Shown here: positions 12,267 to 23,088 of the stretch, in pieces
Layout: each line of letters begins with the position of its first letter
Numbering within the stretch: position 1 is the first letter of the stretch
Assembly (NCBI GenBank): GCA_027943245.1
Contig: JANDJZ010000097.1
Span: 45,800-109,799 of the forward strand
DNA from: Acanthamoeba sp. SK_2022b
Lineage: Eukaryota > Discosea > Longamoebia > Acanthamoebidae
Reading direction: 5' to 3'
Length of the DNA: 64,000 bases
The notes under the pieces: model-generated
Databases searched by the model: none
What the model saw: the letters and a program-made list of their open reading frames with translations, nothing else
What the model was told of the DNA's origin: nothing
Made by a program: the position numbers and the translations under genes

Positions 12267-15200
12267 ATGAGCGGTCTCTTTCGCTCTGGTGCGCCTTTGC
12301 TCCTTCTTTTCTCGGCGCTGTTGGCCGTGGCCTACTCCATCCCGGGCGTGCCCACAACCCAGGTTCAGCTGTCAATCCCTTGTTCTTTTTTTTTTTAACT
12401 TCTGCGTTTCCTTTTATAAATTATTTGAAATTTAATATCTCTTTTTTGCGGGGCAGTTGGTGGAGCCAGGCTGGTCGGCGGCGTATCGGGGGCGTCGCGC
12501 GGTGGCGAACAGCACGGATGACACCTGCCTGTACATCGCCACGCTCAAGGCGTCGATGGCCTCGGGCACCGTGGGCCTCAAGGGCTCTGTGGTGGCCTAC
12601 AACCAGAGCGGCGTGGCGGTGGCCACCTTCTCCTCCATGCCGCTCGCCGTGGCCGTCGACCCCGTCAGCAACAGTCTCTTCGTCTCCACACCTGTCAACA
12701 TCCAACAGTAACTCGCCCATGCTCTTGCCACCCATCACCGCCCCCACCTTTGACCCCATCCTATGTGTATATGGTGTCGTGTGGCGAGCAGGTATGACAT
12801 CGAGGCCAATCTGGCAAGCGGACAGCAGTCGTGCCCGTGCTCCTTTTCCACGCTGGGCCTCGGTGAGAGCGTCATCCAGTACCGCGCTCCCCACCACTAC
12901 GATCTACCCTTGATCAAGGGCTGATCGTGTGTGTATGCATGCGTGCGTGCGTGCGTGCGTGCGTGCGTGTGTGTGTGTGTGTGTGTGTCGTGTGCGCTGT
13001 TGGCGATGCCGGCCAGGACAATGGCGGTCGACCAGGTGGGCGAGCGGCTCTACTTTGCGATCGAGTCCACCGTCTGCTACCGTATGATCTCCGGGTCTGA
13101 AATCGCCTGCCGTTCCTACAACACGTCGGGCTCGACCTTCAACGAGCTCTACATCCCACCCCGTGCCCCTCCCCCTCCCCACTCGTGTGCGTGCTTGCGT
13201 GCAGGCTCGCCGTCGTGACGAGACTCACCGCCGGAGCGGTGTGATCGTGCAGGCTCTGAACGGATGTACATCACCTTGAACGAGCTGGCTCAGGTGTACG
13301 TCGTCTCGCTCGCCAGCGCCGACTACCTCAGCCTCGTCGCCGTGTGGAGCCCTCTCAATACTAGCGACTCAGAGTTTAACGGTGAGTTTGGGATTATGGG
13401 GGAGGGTCGCCCCTTCTACAAGAACTTCTGCAGTGGCTGACGCGCACAAACGACAACTACGGACATACGCGCAGGGATCACCATCGGTCCATCGGGCAAC
13501 CTCTACATGCTGCTGCCGATGCGGGTGGGACAGCCCTGCGCGGTGGTCGAGGTCGACATCTCCAGCGGAAGCGTGGTGTCGTGCTTCTCCCCGCCGCTCG
13601 AGAAGCGCACGCTGTTCGAGACCATCTACGGGCTCATCTACAACAACTCGACCCGGCTCTTCTACACATTCATCTCCGTCGCCAACTCCAACGCCACGCA
13701 CGCCAACACCACCACCGGCTACGACGTGCGTTACTCTCCACTCGCCATCGCATTGCGTACTCTCCGCTGCGATTGACCTTAACGCACGCGCGCACAATAG
13801 GTCCAGCTGTTTGATTTGATGCCTTCCAACACATCGGGGCAGCTGACCAACTCGGTGATCGACTACCTGGTCACGGGCATTGTCTCGCCCGCCGACGGGA
13901 CGCTCGGGCCGTGTCCGCATCCGGCCAGCCCGAGTCCGAGCCCAGTGCGCAAGGCCTCCAGCTCCGCCGTCAACGCGGTGGCGATCGCCGTGCCGGTGGT
14001 GCTGGGCTCCGTGCTGCTCCTGGTCCTCGCGGCGATCGTCCTCGCCGGCGCATGTTTCCTGGTGGGCAAGCGACGGCGCAAGTATTTTGACTCGGGCGAC
14101 GGCGGAGGCGGCGACCCCGATGATCCCGAGACCGGCGCGCAGCAGATGAGTAACATCAAGTTCACCTTCCGGTACGCACGCATCAAAAAGGCTTCGCTCT
14201 TTTTAACTCCGACTGATGGCAATTACAGGGAGATAGACGGCAAGGACTTGCGACTCGGCAAGCTGTTGGGCGAGGGCGCGTTTGGTAAGGTCTACAAAGG
14301 CGAGTACCGGTAAGTGGCCATTCTTTCATGACAATCGCCATATGATGAGCGACTGGAGCGCTGCGCTCGCGTCTTCGCGTTGACGTGGATTGCTGTGGCT
14401 GGGACACCATGCTGCAGAGGGGCGGTGGTGGCGGTGAAGATGTTCGAGGCTCTTCGGCTGGATCAGGCCGATGACAAAGTGCTCGCGGAGCTGCGTATGG
14501 AGGCGCAGATGATGGAGCGTTTGTCCAACCACCCCAACATCGTCAAGTTTGTGGGCGCCATCACCAAAGGTTTGCACCACCGATCACTCTGCCTTGGCGG
14601 TGGCCTGACCGCAAGCTATTCCTTGCGGCTCAGGCGACGAGGCCGCCAACTTTGCGCTGGTGACGGAGTTCTGCCCGCGCGGTTCGCTCTACGACCTGCT
14701 GGTACTCACGCACGCACCCTCGCCTCGCTCTCACCCGCATTGGCCGTGGTTCACGCGCAGCGTTTGTCTCTGTTACTATCGGCACGACGGTACAGGTGAA
14801 GAACAAGAAGAAGCTGCCGCTGATCACGCTCGTGCGGATGGCGCGCGACGCCGCGTCGGGAATTCTTCACCTCCACAAGGTACAGAGCCTGCCCTGAGAG
14901 CTCTCCCGGCGTCATTGATCGCCACTCACGGCGTTTCGCGCCCATGTCCGCCGATTGCCTGCAGGAACACATCGTGCACAGGGACATCGCCGCGCGCAAC
15001 ATCCTCGTGGGCCAGAACTACGGTGCTCTCTCGGGAGAGTCCCAACTATTGCTGGGAAAGAGGAGGGAGGGGTCACGCTGACGATCATCGCCAACCATCG
15101 CCTCTGCGTGCAGAGGTGTACGTGTCCGACTTTGGGTTGGCGCGGGTACAGGAGGCCGAAGGCCAGGTGGCCACCACGAAGCAGAACTTTGGCCCCCTCG

Positions 15201-16869
15201 CCGTGCGCTTCTCCCGCTAATACTTCAAATAGTTATTTATTAACTTTATCATTATCACGCGATTTGTTATAAATAATAATAATGACAATAATAATAATAA
15301 TACCATCATCAGTGGATGGCGCCGGAGGCGTTGAAGTCTCGGGAGTATTCCGAGCACACGGACTCGTTCTCGTTCGGCGTGCTCCTCTGGTACGGCGACC
15401 ACCCGCGCGTGCATGCGCATCGAGGTCATCGCTAACACCTGCACGGCCTGCGGGCCACACCGTGGCGCAGGGAAATGATGGCGAGAAAGCGGCCGTGGGC
15501 GGGAGTCGAGCCGGTGCAGGTCATCAGGTCTGTGACGTCAAACACCCGCCTTCGGATTCCCAAGGACTGCGATCCCATCTTCGCCCAGCTCATGAAGATG
15601 TGTTGGCGTCAGAACCCGTCGCAGCGGTAACTCCTTTGCCTCGATTGTTTGCCTTGAATGATGACTCATCTTTCTCTCTCTCCCCCCTCTAACACATACG
15701 ACATGTTTCGGCAGGCCTTCGTTTGAGAAGATAGCGGATGTGTTGTCGACCTACTATAAGAAGCTGCACAAGCTGCACGACATCAGCGCCGACGCGTACG
15801 AGCTCAGCGACCAGGAGAGCCAGGAGGAGTCCGAAGGTTTGCGGCCGCCCGCGCCTGCCGAGCAGCATCGTCCCGCTTCTCCCTTTCTCCCGTTTCCCCT
15901 CCAGCTCACACGAGGTGCCTGTGGCTGTTTTTGGGGTGGTGGTGGCAACAGATGAGATGGCGCTCGAGGGCCTGAGCTACGAGGAGTGGCAGCTGAAACG
16001 GATCAAGGACGAGGTCAAGTCATTCATGAAGCAGCTCATCACCGAGGTATGCAGCTCGCATGTCCTGAAGTATGCGTGTGTAATGGCTTACCCTGGCTCT
16101 CGCGCCTCCTCGTGCGCGCGTGCAGCGAAACGACGACTTTGCGCTCGTGGCAAAGGCCAACAGCGCAGCCGTTGTCGAACTCAAGGAGGCTTTCGACGGG
16201 GTCGGCAGCGAAGTCTCGGACGACAGCGACGAGACCTTCGACAACGACGACGACGAAGATAATAACGACGAAGACCACAAGTCGACTGACTACCTGGAGA
16301 ACCAAGTCCTCTTCGCCGAATCGGGAGAGGCAGACCATCCGGACAGGGCGAGCGGAGACTCTGTGGCGCGAGCTACGCAGCTGCCAGTGTCGCACTACGT
16401 CCAAGTGGCGCCCAAGTCACAACCGACCGCGCGTCTCCCTACGATCACGTATGCTGAGGTTGGGAGAAGCGCCTTGTCGGGCGACACCGTCACGGCCCCA
16501 CCAGCGCCGTCTACCTCTTCCAGCGACGGCGCAGCAATAGCATCGCCTACCACGAGAAAGAAAACGGAAGCAACAGAAAGAACGAGGAGGGAGGAGGATG
16601 CGCCGCAGCAAATGCTAGACTCCGAATATGTCGACCTCGATCGGAAGAACACGAGTCCGCCACAGCAGGAGAGCCAAGTTTTCGAGCAGGCCTACGTTAC
16701 GCTTGAATCGCGGAGAGGCGCCGAGCCCACGATCATGACGGCCAAGGAGTGGAAGGAGAGGGGGAGAGCGCAACCGGAAAGCCCCGCCAATGGGTATGAA
16801 GAGATCACGGCTGCAGCCGAGGCGGACCCCCTTCACCGACCGCAAGATTCGGGTTACTACGTGTTGTGA
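12267..16869 (+). CDS. Receptor tyrosine kinase with multi-tyrosine tail
   Basis: Eighteen exons give 1,018 residues: 12267-12362, 12457-12707, 12792-12878, 13017-13162, 13253-13381, 13475-13725, 13801-14171, 14229-14309, 14418-14569, 14634-14701, 14796-14879, 14965-15022, 15114-15202, 15313-15389, 15471-15626, 15715-15836, 15952-16046, 16126-16869. A signal peptide (MSGLFRSGAPLLLLFSALLA) leads a novel ectodomain of about 350 residues with repeated beta-like segments. One membrane helix lies near residues 377-404. The kinase domain (about 449-710) has GEGAFGKVYKGEY, VVAVKMF, HRDIAARN in the catalytic loop, DFGLARV and WMAPEAL. HRD-x-AARN is the tyrosine-kinase signature rather than the TKL/Ser-Thr form. 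The acidic tail (711-1018) carries at least six tyrosines in SH2/ITIM-like contexts and ends YYVL. It likely sits in the plasma membrane and signals by tyrosine phosphorylation. The ligand is unknown. Confidence 0.88.
12939..12988 (+). repeat. (GCGT)n(GT)n microsatellite in receptor-kinase intron
   Basis: A tetranucleotide run of GCGT followed by about ten GT units lies inside the intron at 12879-13016 of the receptor kinase. Confidence 0.9.
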
Positions 16870-17128
16870 AGTGAGCAATGAGCGATGCTCCACCCGTTGC
16901 AACGGCCTAAGTAAGGTCAGGTTATGTACATAGATTGTTTTGAGAAGCGCCACCTTACTAGAGTGATCTGCGTGTAACCGTTGTCGTTCATCTGGCAGAG
17001 CGTTTCACGGAAAAGGTTGTGGCAGCTGGCGGCAGCCAGAGGTCACCAGATCACGACCACACACTATCAGACTGGATGAAGCACCCAAGAAGATCATCAA
17101 GTGATTGCCAGGAATTTGGTGGGACTGA

Positions 17129-17509
17129 CCAGACATTGAATCAAACTCAACCCCAAGTGCATTTTATGTTCCTGTGCAGCCCTGTCTGATTTTTGATGTG
17201 CCAGCTACTCCACCCATCAGCAATGATTGGACATTGGCTTTGCATGGGCAAACACCAATGCAAAGACAGAATTTTGCAGCCTGGAAGTTACAGTTTCAGG
17301 TGATGTATGATCCATTCAGGGGTTTCTCTCCCTTTTCCTTTTTTGTCTTAGTGTCACAACACCAAACCACCTCCCCAACATCTTAATGATGACAGAGATA
17401 TTCCCATGATGCTGAGGTCATTGACATTGATGTTGTACCCATGGGTCTTGTGAGATTTGGGGACAGTGAAGTGACAAGAGGAATTGGATCATTTGGGAAT
17501 ACACAGTAA
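17129..17509 (+). pseudogene. Two-exon coding remnant of unknown family
   Basis: An open frame from 17129 (just after a stop) to 17299 contains FDVPATPPISNDWTLALHGQ. A GTGATG donor at 17300 and a GATGACAG acceptor ending at 17395 join it in frame to 17396-17509, which contains EVIDIDVVPMGLVRFG and ends in TAA. There is no ATG at the start, so it is a fragment. I do not recognise the family. Confidence 0.35.
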
Positions 17510-17743
17510 AATAGAGGTGTACTTAGTTTTTGTGCTTGTGTTGATGGGAGGGAGGTGAGCAGCACTATGGTGAGCAATATTACCATGGCCACACAGGCCT
17601 GCATGATGCTGTTCCCTCTACAGCTGGCCATCATTGTGCTGGTGTTATTAGTTTCCCTTTTCTTTATCTTTTATTATTATCTTTCATCTCTCTGTTTTTC
17701 ATTTCACAAAAGGAGTGGGACTTCACTGAAGAACTGATGACTA

Positions 17744-17861
17744 GCGCTCCAACCACTTGGTGGTGGCTTCTGTATGTATTGCAATACTGGCATCAGCATT
17801 GGCTCATAGCCTCCCATCTCCTACTGTGATGTACAGAAGCCACACCAAGTGGTTGGAGCGC
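17744..17861. repeat. Long inverted repeat (about 30-bp stem, 57-base loop)
   Basis: The left arm 17744-17774 and right arm 17832-17861 are reverse complements apart from one extra base in the left arm. The loop is 17775-17831. It could be a foldback/MITE-like element or a small-RNA hairpin. No flanking target duplication is obvious by eye. Confidence 0.85.
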
Positions 17862-18469
17862 CAGTATTCTTGCCCTTCCTGTTTCTTGACCACACCTGCT
17901 GCTTCACAGGAGCGGGCCACTGATTTGGAAGGGCTATGCTTGGAGCCATAAGCCAATCAGGACTAGCATGGGGAGTTCAACTCCCTGTTGGCAATCATCT
18001 TTTTCTATGTTTGCCTCACTACCACGTCTTTGTGGGTGGGGCAGTCTGGTCTGCTCTTCCTCTCTGTGAGAGAGACCACCTCCAGCACCCTTCCTATTTT
18101 TTTGGTCGCCTTTGTGTTGACATAAAGTTTCCCACCAAAATCAACAGTGGTTTTGCGCTGTTGTGCTTCAGAAGAGGATTTATCTTTATTGAGATAAGTA
18201 ACCCCCACTGAACTTGGGTGTTTGGGCAAACACAAAAAATGACCCTCCATTTTTAACCGAGGACAACAGCAAGAGGGCTCTGTTGGGGAGGGGTGGTGAG
18301 TGGATGGGGATGGGGGCAAAGCAACTGTTATAGATTTTGAGATTGTTTATAAGCATTTGTTGTGCTAGAGATCCATGATGGTTGAAGAGGTGGGTGGCCA
18401 TGTTAAGGAGTAGGCCATCTTGCAGGCAGGAGAGCTTGTGAAGGCCAAGGCCTGACCCTTTTACTCCAT

Positions 18470-18771
18470 GCATGATGCTGGTGTCATACTTTTGGTATAT
18501 TTTTAGCAATCTCATGAGGAGATGTACCACTGACTCAAAAATAAACCCACACAAATCAGTCACAGTCACCACTAAGGGAGGTCCCACCCTCCTCCATTGG
18601 AACAATACCCCCTTCTCCACAAAGACCACAGGGAAGCACTCAATCCTGTACCTCAGAGTCAAGGTCAACTTCTCTAACTCGCCCTGGTCCACACTGTCAT
18701 TGATAGCTTCATGGGGGAGGGAATCACATGTCAGGAGTAGCACAAGGGTTGGGTTGCTGGTAGTGGGCTAA
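18470..18771 (+). mobile_element. Non-LTR reverse-transcriptase C-terminal fragment (decayed)
   Basis: The plus-strand translation reads FSNLMRRCTTDSKINPHKSV, then GGPTLLHWNNTPFSTKTTGK, then YLRVKVNFSN. This order (xxINPxKS, then a short loop, then YLGVxINF) is the pattern just after the catalytic core of LINE-type reverse transcriptases. The YADD-type catalytic motif upstream is not recognisable (the sequence there reads MMLVSYFWY). It lies opposite in strand to the neighbouring endonuclease fragment, so at least two insertions or a rearrangement are involved. Assignment rests on motif resemblance only. Confidence 0.5.
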
Positions 18772-18779
18772 AGATTTTT

Positions 18780-20030
18780 GCCCAGAACAACTTTGTGTGT
18801 TTAACAACCTTGTTTGGGCCCATCACTGGGGTGCTGTCTTCCAGTTCACTTGTGGGGAGTAGGTGCGTTCTAGGGTTGAACAAGTTTTGGATTTTTTGGT
18901 AGATTTTTGGGTGAGTGAGAGGTGGCCTCCCTCCAGTTCAAGCAGATGTAGAGGCATATACATTCTGAGAGTGTCTGTTTCTGGAGAGCTCTCAGTTTCT
19001 GTTTTGCTTCCTTTGCGGTCTTTGGCAGTTTACTGGAGAGGGGTCCAGAATTCCTTGATTGTGTAAGAGTACTAACTGTCTGCTTGAGAGTTGGTGGCTC
19101 CTTTGGCTATTTAGTCTTACTAGTGAAACCGGTTTGAGTGGGAGTGTCCAAATTGCCATTAGGGAGGGGGGGGATTTTGGTGCTGCCACTGGAAGGCAAT
19201 TTGCGCATTGTTCCAGTTGTTTGGGTTGAGTGTGAGGTTAGAGTTGAAGTTCTGGGCCTCTTTGGGGCTGAGAACTCTTTTGATAATGAGCCTCTCCTGC
19301 TGTAGGGGCCAGGTCTTTGGTGTGATCCAGCTGAATGCTAATCTGAACAGCTCATGGTTGGTATGGAGGCCGATGGAGTGGTATGCTGCCAAGGAGATGG
19401 GGAATGAGGGATTGACTAGGGCTGTATTGATCCTGGTGGCTTGTTTGCCTGCCAGAGTTGGACATGACCAAGAGTAGGCCGCTGTGTTGGGGTGGACCAG
19501 CCTGAACACATCCATCATGTTAAGGGATTTAGAGAATTCTTTGAGTCCTTTATGTGTGTGCGCCTTGTTGTTAATCCTGTTGAGCTTCTTTGTGTGTGCA
19601 TTGAAGTCGCTGATGACTACCACTATGCCTTGCTTTTTGAGTTCTTTTGCCTTTTCCTTGAGGGAGGTGTCGAAGAGCTTGTTGTTGCTTTTACTGTTGT
19701 TGGGGCCATGGATGCCAATGATAAATGTGTTGCCCACTTTGCTTGTGTGAAGGTTTATGATGATGCTCTTGGTTGGGTGGTCTGCCAATGGCTTCAGCTG
19801 TTGTACGTGTCCTAAAAGTTCAGCTTTAAAGAGAATGGCTGTGCTGCTGGCCTTTGGGGCTGTTGTGCAAGATTTGGAGGTGAGGGGGGGGGGGTGAGGT
19901 AAGTCCATTTGTTGTCAAAGAGTTTTGCTTTGGTGATGACCAAGATGTCCAAGTTGTGTTTAATAAAGTTGTGTTAGAGGGTTTGGAACTTGTGTGATAG
20001 ACCACCTTGGCACATTGGCCACCAACCCCA
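18780..20030 (-). mobile_element. LINE APE-type endonuclease fragment (decayed)
   Basis: Read on the minus strand from 20030, weakly conserved GLSHKFQTL is followed, after a stop codon, by NFIKHNLDILVITKAKLF. The frame 19908-19159 then contains IVVVISDFNAHTKKLN (the (G/S)DFNA catalytic motif), AYSWSCPTLAGKQATRIN (the SxW...RI motif) and LHTNHELFRLAF (the SDH-like histidine motif). This is the endonuclease domain of a non-LTR retrotransposon. After 19159 the frame shifts, and a linker resembling the region before a reverse transcriptase (HTKLFWAKIFSPLP) runs to about 18780, where homology stops. Stops and frameshifts make it non-functional. Confidence 0.75.
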
Positions 20031-20259
20031 TCAGGAGTGGGTTACCATCCATGAGTGTGGGGGTTCCTGCGTCCTGTGGGATGGGTGGGAGAAGGGGTGG
20101 GCTTGGTGCGTGGGTTGTTTCATGGGGTATCTCCACCTAAGGGGTTTTCCTGTAAGTGTGCACACCTTCATGTTACGAGCTGAGAGTTTGTCTGTGAGAG
20201 TTGAAGGTGGTCCACACAAAGCCCAGGCTCCAGCCCTTGTGGTTGTTTGTGAGTTGTTT

Positions 20260-22470
20260 TGGTACATTTAATAATAATATTTTACCCTCAGCCAACAGAT
20301 GAGGAGCTCAGTTGTGTTCCAAAGGAAACTCTTCTACATAGTTATAGTGAGCTCCTTGATAAGCACATCCAGTGGAATGTGGTGATAGATATTGAGTGCA
20401 TGACCAAGTCTGGGTCCCTTTGTCCTGTTACTGCATGGGGATGGCAAGTGCTGATCAAGTCCTTCAATGAAATGGGCGTTCTAACCATTACTTCTTCTTA
20501 AAAGGAGGGACTGAGTGACACTGATGTATGGCTACTTGCCTGGGTCCAAAATCATCTTCATGATGAAGCTGCTGTCCATAGTGACAAATGGGTTCTTCAG
20601 CATCAGGGATGCCTTGACCAAAAAGGAATACTGGGTCATGTGGGGTGGCTGCAAGCAGATCCTCTGGGACAAATTTCTCCACTCCCCCCTCCATTGCTTT
20701 AGTGCATATTTCAACCTCCATGCCTTACAAACATTGACTGTGTACATGTATGTGATGGCTGAAACCTGTGTTTGTAGCCCTCAACCGCCTGCCTTGATGA
20801 CTGCAAGGCAGCCTATCAGAAATTGCAAAACTACACTGGCATCATCCAGAAACTGGAGCCAGAAGGGCAGTGGCACAGGAGTGGACAGAAGCTTGAGGAC
20901 CTCTACACCCAGCATGAGTGTGCCATGCCATTCACCCCACTCTACCTCTGAAATCTGGTAGCTACTGACGAGGCTCTCCTTGGTAATGGTCTTGTTCAGC
21001 AACATGCTGAATGTAAGGGGAGGGGCAAGGACATGGAGTTCACCAAGAAAGGTACTCTGTTCCATAGCTTTTGTGGTTGCATACGTGTACGTGGTTCATT
21101 CTAAATCTTTCATGTGTACATATTTCAAGTGATTCTTCAATGCTGTCAAGAGCTGTGTCAGCACTGGAGCATGGGTAAGTGTCATTGGGCGCTTGACATG
21201 AGTAATATGTTACCAGTTCCATTGTGTATGTGTATGTGATTGCCTTTCATACAGATATGCACATTGTCATGGCCAAGGAGGACCTGGTACGTGTACTGGG
21301 GGATAGATTGGTTGGGATAGATGATGTCCTGGACAAGCTGAGTGAGATTCAGAAGGCACAGGTGAAGAGGAGAAAAGAAGCAGGAGAGCAGAAAGATTAT
21401 GATGAGAGATGCCACACTAGAAGCAAATTGGAATTTGAGCCAGTGATGATGATGCAGTGACTGATCAGTGCAACAAGATTTGACAACTTGTGAATATTGT
21501 CAAGATCCTGAAACTGCAGGCCTTTGAGAAAAATAGGGCCATCAAGAAGTGGAGCCCCTCTTGGACACCTCTATTTCCTCAAGTCATTCAACCAAGTATG
21601 CCCCTTCAACCATGTTGTGTTCTCATTGTCTAATCTATGTGGGTGAACTGGTTACCAGTTCTACAAGTACCTTCTGCAGGCCTATATGACTCCAGCTTCT
21701 CCTGAAAAGTGCAGTGTCCTCAACTACCATCCTCTTTGTGGAACTCTGATGCTGGCCTGTTTTGAGCTTAATTACAGCTACCACATCTGCATGTCTGCTC
21801 TCAAGCCAGCCAAACCTGAGTGCAAGCTCATCAACAACACCATCCATAGCCTTCTCTTTTTTGGAAATGCAACTGACATTGCTAAATGGATTGGTGCTTC
21901 AGAGGCAATTTCCTATAGCCAACAGACCACTCCTCCACAATCCCAACTTCGTTCAACTTCAAATGTCTTCCAGCTGCTGCCCAATGCATCTTCCATGAGT
22001 TTCTTTTCACCACATATGTGTGTGATGAAGAGATAAAGTGAAAACTGAACCTAAAAACATTGCAAAGCTGACAATATCACTGCATATGTGTATGCAATGC
22101 CAGGAACGCTCTTTGCGCCCACCTTCTTCAGAACCTACCCACAAGCTTTCCCATTCAAGCTCTGATCATTCACCAGAAAAGCACAAGAAGCACCACTGGA
22201 GCACCCATGATGATGACTTTCAGGAGATGTGCAGTGGCAAGAAGAGGGAGAGTACTCCTTCCCCATCAAGGGAGAAGGATGCTCAAGGAAGCAAGTCCCA
22301 AAAGCGCCATTCGTCTCCCTCATCCTCATCCTCTTCTTCCACTTCTTCCTACAGGAGATTGGCTAAGAGGGGGAGGGTGGAAGATGAGCTGAATCTACCC
22401 TTTGGATGGGCCAGAGCTGCTACTTCCTTGTGCTGTTGCTTGTTGGGGGAGTCCATGCTGTAATGTTTGT
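20260..22470 (+). pseudogene. Broken coding remnants of unknown element
   Basis: Several plus-strand frames of 70-150 codons follow one another with frame changes: about 20290-20501 (PTDEELSCVPKETLLHSYSE), 20515-20961, 21224-21460 (VLDKLSEIQKAQVKRRKEAG), 21686-22036 and 22038-22463. The last is Ser/Arg/Lys-rich ([20 protein letters not shown]) like a nuclear protein tail. The order suggests one decayed multidomain gene or element. I recognise no transposase, integrase or polymerase motif. Function unknown. Confidence 0.3.
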
Positions 22471-22797
22471 GAATTGTCTGAAGGTGTTGGGGGTGTTGTT
22501 GATTGGGGATTAATCCATTACATGTGATTTTTTTACTTGGGTTGTCCCTTCCCAAGTTTTACACAAAATGCAGCATGGGGGTACCTGAGCTAGCTAAGCC
22601 TAGGGAAGAGATTCAAATTGAGGGAGCCAAAAGCTTTGTCACATTGATCACCTGTGTGATGAGGTCACAAGGGCCATCATCCATTCTTACAGGCAAGAAA
22701 TAGCTCAAATTTGATAAAGATTTGTACACTGAGCGAAATTTCTTCTAAATACCTGGTATTTTACCTAAAATATGTACAACTCTGGGCTGGGGTGCGC

Positions 22798-23005
22798 ATC
22801 AGGTCAACACTTCTCTTGTGGTTTTGTGATTGAAGATCTATGATGAAAAAGTGACATCTCTAAATGTACATGAAATGAATAGGTGCCCTTTGTGTCATGT
22901 TCCTCTTTGGGGTGGTTGAACTTTTGCTCGCCAGTGCACATCAGGTCAACACATCTCTTGTTGTTTTGAGTTGAAAAAGGTAAGTTGGTGAAAAAGTGAC
23001 ATCTG
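22798..23005. repeat. Diverged tandem repeat, about 150-base period
   Basis: Two copies share a block beginning CATCAGGTCAACAC, a middle TGTTGTTTTG-like stretch and GAAAAAGTGACATCT. One starts near 22798 and the other near 22945. A partial third match (AAAAAGTGACATT) lies near 23154. The copies differ by many substitutions. Confidence 0.6.
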
Positions 23006-23021
23006 TGGACAGCACTGGTGG

Positions 23022-23088
23022 TTGCAGAAAGCAATGGCAGCATGGTGAGAGACCTCCCATCTTCTATGCCACACATTGCTTTCTGCAA
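23022..23088. repeat. Perfect 15-bp inverted repeat
   Basis: TTGCAGAAAGCAATG at 23022-23036 is the exact reverse complement of 23074-23088, with a 37-base loop. It directly follows the tandem repeat inside the CpG-poor island. Confidence 0.85.

Noticed and set aside
14229..15836. Calling the receptor kinase a TKL Ser/Thr kinase
   Set aside because: The catalytic loop is HRDIAARN rather than HRD(L)K-x-x-N, and the tail has many SH2-type tyrosines. TK is favoured, pending phylogeny.
18470..20030. Single LINE copy with 5' inversion (twin priming)
   Set aside because: In twin priming the inverted 5' part would lie on the other side of the 3' part. Here the order is wrong, so separate fragments or a later inversion fit better.
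17744..23088. CRISPR array or attachment sites from the hairpins and repeats
   Set aside because: The repeats are few, unequal and inverted or diverged, in a eukaryotic context.
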